From: CAYXVF01 sp964468125
Lineage (GTDB): Bacteria; Myxococcota; XYA12-FULL-58-9; CAYXVF01
Assembly: GCA_964468125.1 (NCBI GenBank)
Contig: CAYXVF010000189.1
Location: forward strand, 1 to 6,135
DNA: 6,135 nt
Direction of reading: 5' to 3'
Below are positions 4,937 through 6,135 of the stretch, one piece after another (within the stretch, counting starts at the first letter, position 1; each line of letters starts with the position of its first letter). The notes under the pieces are model-generated. The model had not been told where the DNA came from and ran no database searches. It saw nothing but the letters and a program-made list of their open reading frames with translations. The translations under genes and the position numbers were made by a program.

Positions 4937-5656
4937 TCAGTTGAACGAGTAGCGAACGCCGGGGGCGACTTCGAGGTTCGGCTCTAGCTCGAAGAACTCG
5001 GCGGTGCGCGACTCGAAGTCGAGGATCGCGAAGCAGGGCTCGTGGTCGGGCACCAGGCACCCCGCGTTGATGAAGAGGTAGGGGCCGAGCTCGCGGACCA
5101 TTCGCTCGTGGGTGTGCCCCCCCACGACGAAGCGCACGTCCGGATAGTCGCGAACAGCGCTGATCGCGCCCTGGAGCGCGTACCCTCGCGTGTCGGGACG
5201 GAGGACGACCATGTCGTCTTCTCCGACCCCGTGACCGGCGAGTAGCCGACCGGCGACGGTCTCCAAGACCCGGTGGGACGGAAGCTCCGCGAGCCAGCTG
5301 TGGTTCTCAGGGGCGAGCTTCAGGGTCGCGTCGGGGAGGGACCGCATGGTGTTCTCGAGCAGCCACCGGTCGTGGTTGCCTCGGACCCCTAACACCTCGC
5401 GCTCCCGGAGGAGCTCGACGCAGCGGTCGGCGTCCCCGCTCCCATCGACAATGTCGCCGAGGGCGAGGATGGACTCGACCCTTCGCCCTCGAATCGAATC
5501 AAGAGCGCACTCGAGCGCCTCGTGCTGGCAGTGAATGTCCCCCACTACGCCAACCCGCGTCAGTGGGCTCGTCAGCGGCACGCTCGGGAGCATACCGCAA
5601 GGCTTCAGGCGGGCACGCCAATGATTGCGAATACACAGCATCGCAGGCGCACTCAC
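4937..5656 (-). CDS. Calcineurin-like metallophosphoesterase
   Basis: This protein carries the full dimetal phosphoesterase signature in order. The motifs are G-D-I-H (D40, H42), G-D-I-V-D-G (D68), G-N-H-D (N94, H95), G-H-G (H142) and G-G-H-T-H (H181, H183). The compact length and the G-H-G and G-H-T-H motifs resemble the YfcE/Metallophos_2 group of soluble phosphodiesterases. Such enzymes hydrolyse small phosphodiesters; the natural substrate cannot be told from sequence. The conserved core starts T-R-V-G-V-V-G-D-I-H at residue 33, so the first 21 residues may not be translated. The ATG at 5593 (M22) is a good alternative start, and neither start has a clear ribosome binding site. No partner gene is adjacent on this strand. 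All metal ligands are present, so it is probably functional, unlike much of the DNA to its left. Confidence 0.92.
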   Translation of the reverse strand: MSAPAMLCIRNHWRARLKPCGMLPSVPLTSPLTRVGVVGDIHCQHEALECALDSIRGRRVESILALGDIVDGSGDADRCVELLREREVLGVRGNHDRWLLENTMRSLPDATLKLAPENHSWLAELPSHRVLETVAGRLLAGHGVGEDDMVVLRPDTRGYALQGAISAVRDYPDVRFVVGGHTHERMVRELGPYLFINAGCLVPDHEPCFAILDFESRTAEFFELEPNLEVAPGVRYSFN

Positions 5657-5920
5657 ATGCGACCACCACCACCCTTTGTGGACAAAGGAAGCTCGGGTCC
5701 AAGCGCAGGTCCTGCATACGCTTCGACCGCGCCGACCGTTCCCATCGATAGAGCCGACAACACCGAGCGTTCATCGACGACGCCGACCGTTCCCATCAAC
5801 CGACCTGACGAACGATCGATCTCACGAGCGCGACCGTCTGAAACCGGTCGGGGGTCTCCGCGGGTCTTGGCCTCTGCCAATTGCTCCGCTCGCGCGCGGG
5901 CGCCGGGGTACCATCGCCGC
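5657..5920. other. Intergenic region between divergent genes, with direct repeats
   Basis: About 260 bases separate the metallophosphoesterase start from the lipoprotein start, so promoters for both should lie here. I see no strong sigma-70 boxes; high-GC promoters are often unrecognisable by eye. The stretch contains a 17-base direct repeat (described separately) and a small stem, CGACCG (5831-5836) with CGGTCG (5845-5850) around an 8-base loop. The frames open through it on both strands look like chance. Confidence 0.5.
5730..5797 (+). repeat. 17-bp direct repeat, 51 bp apart
   Basis: CGCCGACCGTTCCCATC occurs at 5730-5746 and again, identically, at 5781-5797. A degenerate relative, CACCGAGCGTTCATCGAC, lies between them at 5761-5778. 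The spacing is a multiple of three, but no convincing coding frame uses it. Possible roles are a small tandem duplication or repeated binding sites between the divergent genes. Confidence 0.6.
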
Positions 5921-6135
5921 ATGCTCAGGTTCGCGTTCCTCCTCACCTCGATCGTTCTCCTCGCGTGTGGCAGCCGCGGCTCTGAGCAGGCAGAGGCGCC
6001 ACCGGTGCCGGCCCCAGCACCGGCCGTGACCCCGTCGCCGACGGGTGAGCCTGCACCGAGCGACGAGCCCACCGGGCTCGCGGACGCCGAGTGCCCCCAG
6101 GGCTACTGGGAGGCGAACGACTTCTTGGGTGAACG
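5921..6135 (+). CDS. Secreted lipoprotein, N-terminal part (runs off the window)
   Basis: Translation from ATG 5921 gives a short lipoprotein signal peptide: M-L-R, then a hydrophobic core F-A-F-L-L-T-S-I-V-L, and the lipobox L-L-A-C, with C16 as the lipidated cysteine followed by G-S. This predicts export, cleavage before C16 and membrane anchoring. A proline-, alanine- and glutamate-rich linker follows (about residues 22-51, P-V-P-A-P-A-P-A-V-T-P-S-P), as is common in myxobacterial lipoproteins. Then a folded part seems to begin at A-E-C-P-Q-G-Y-W. The gene is open at the right edge after 71 codons, so its function cannot be assigned. The lipobox fixes the frame; a GGGG at 5904-5907 is a weak and rather distant ribosome binding site. 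It is divergent from the metallophosphoesterase. Confidence 0.8.
   Translation, partial: MLRFAFLLTSIVLLACGSRGSEQAEAPPVPAPAPAVTPSPTGEPAPSDEPTGLADAECPQGYWEANDFLGE

Noticed and set aside
4710..4952. Small plus-strand gene over the dyad array
   Set aside because: Its repeated S-E-P-V-like peptides simply translate the GTGAAC repeats. No ribosome binding site or independent support.
1..6135. CRISPR array, tRNA, rRNA or integron attC series
   Set aside because: No regularly spaced direct repeats with unique spacers, no cloverleaf or rRNA core sequences, and no convincing attC-like sites were seen by eye.

Overview
The window is GC-rich bacterial DNA that reads as an accessory or degraded region. 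It holds two small toxin-antitoxin operons, several broken pieces of unrelated genes, remnants of two transposase families, and, at the right end, two apparently intact ordinary genes. A fibro-slime domain fragment, a fragment of the fused ABC-2 permease/M1 peptidase type, a proline-rich lipoprotein and the high GC content suggest a myxobacterium or relative (Myxococcota). This is an inference from protein style only. A run of 10 N at 2736-2745 shows the sequence comes from a scaffolded draft assembly.

Layout, left to right. Bases 2-about 320 are the middle of an ISKra4-type transposase, cut at the window edge and broken inside the window. Bases about 320-937 have no convincing gene. Bases about 938-1551 are an internal piece of a membrane protein resembling the ABC-2 permease/M1 aminopeptidase fusion. 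Bases 1613-2228 are a toxin-first type II toxin-antitoxin operon (Gp49/HigB-like RelE-fold toxin plus XRE antitoxin). It is visibly more AT-rich than its surroundings and has a candidate operator-promoter just upstream. Directly against its 3' end lies a minus-strand piece of an IS91-family transposase (about 2229-2643). That piece abuts the C-terminal tail of a CPBP-family membrane protease (about 2641-2841, interrupted by the N gap). The tail meets, stop codon to stop codon, a minus-strand fibro-slime domain fragment (2838-3413) with an in-frame TGA. Bases 3405-4051 are an antitoxin-first VapBC operon with overlapping stop and start codons. Bases about 4056-4740 are an unidentified minus-strand gene that stays readable only by changing frame. 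Bases 4761-4902 carry three copies of a dyad motif (GTGAAC-N2-GTTCAC), one of them a perfect 22-bp palindrome. Bases 4937-5656 encode a calcineurin-like metallophosphoesterase on the minus strand, and a lipoprotein gene starts at 5921 and runs off the right edge.

The four toxin and antitoxin genes are the only intact genes in the left two thirds, surrounded by transposase remnants and truncated host genes. This fits a genomic scrap zone in which selfish or stabilising modules stay intact while neighbours decay. I see no clear multi-gene defence or biosynthetic system. The most unexplained signals are the dyad array at 4761-4902, the frame-broken gene beside it, and the density of precise fragment-to-fragment junctions.
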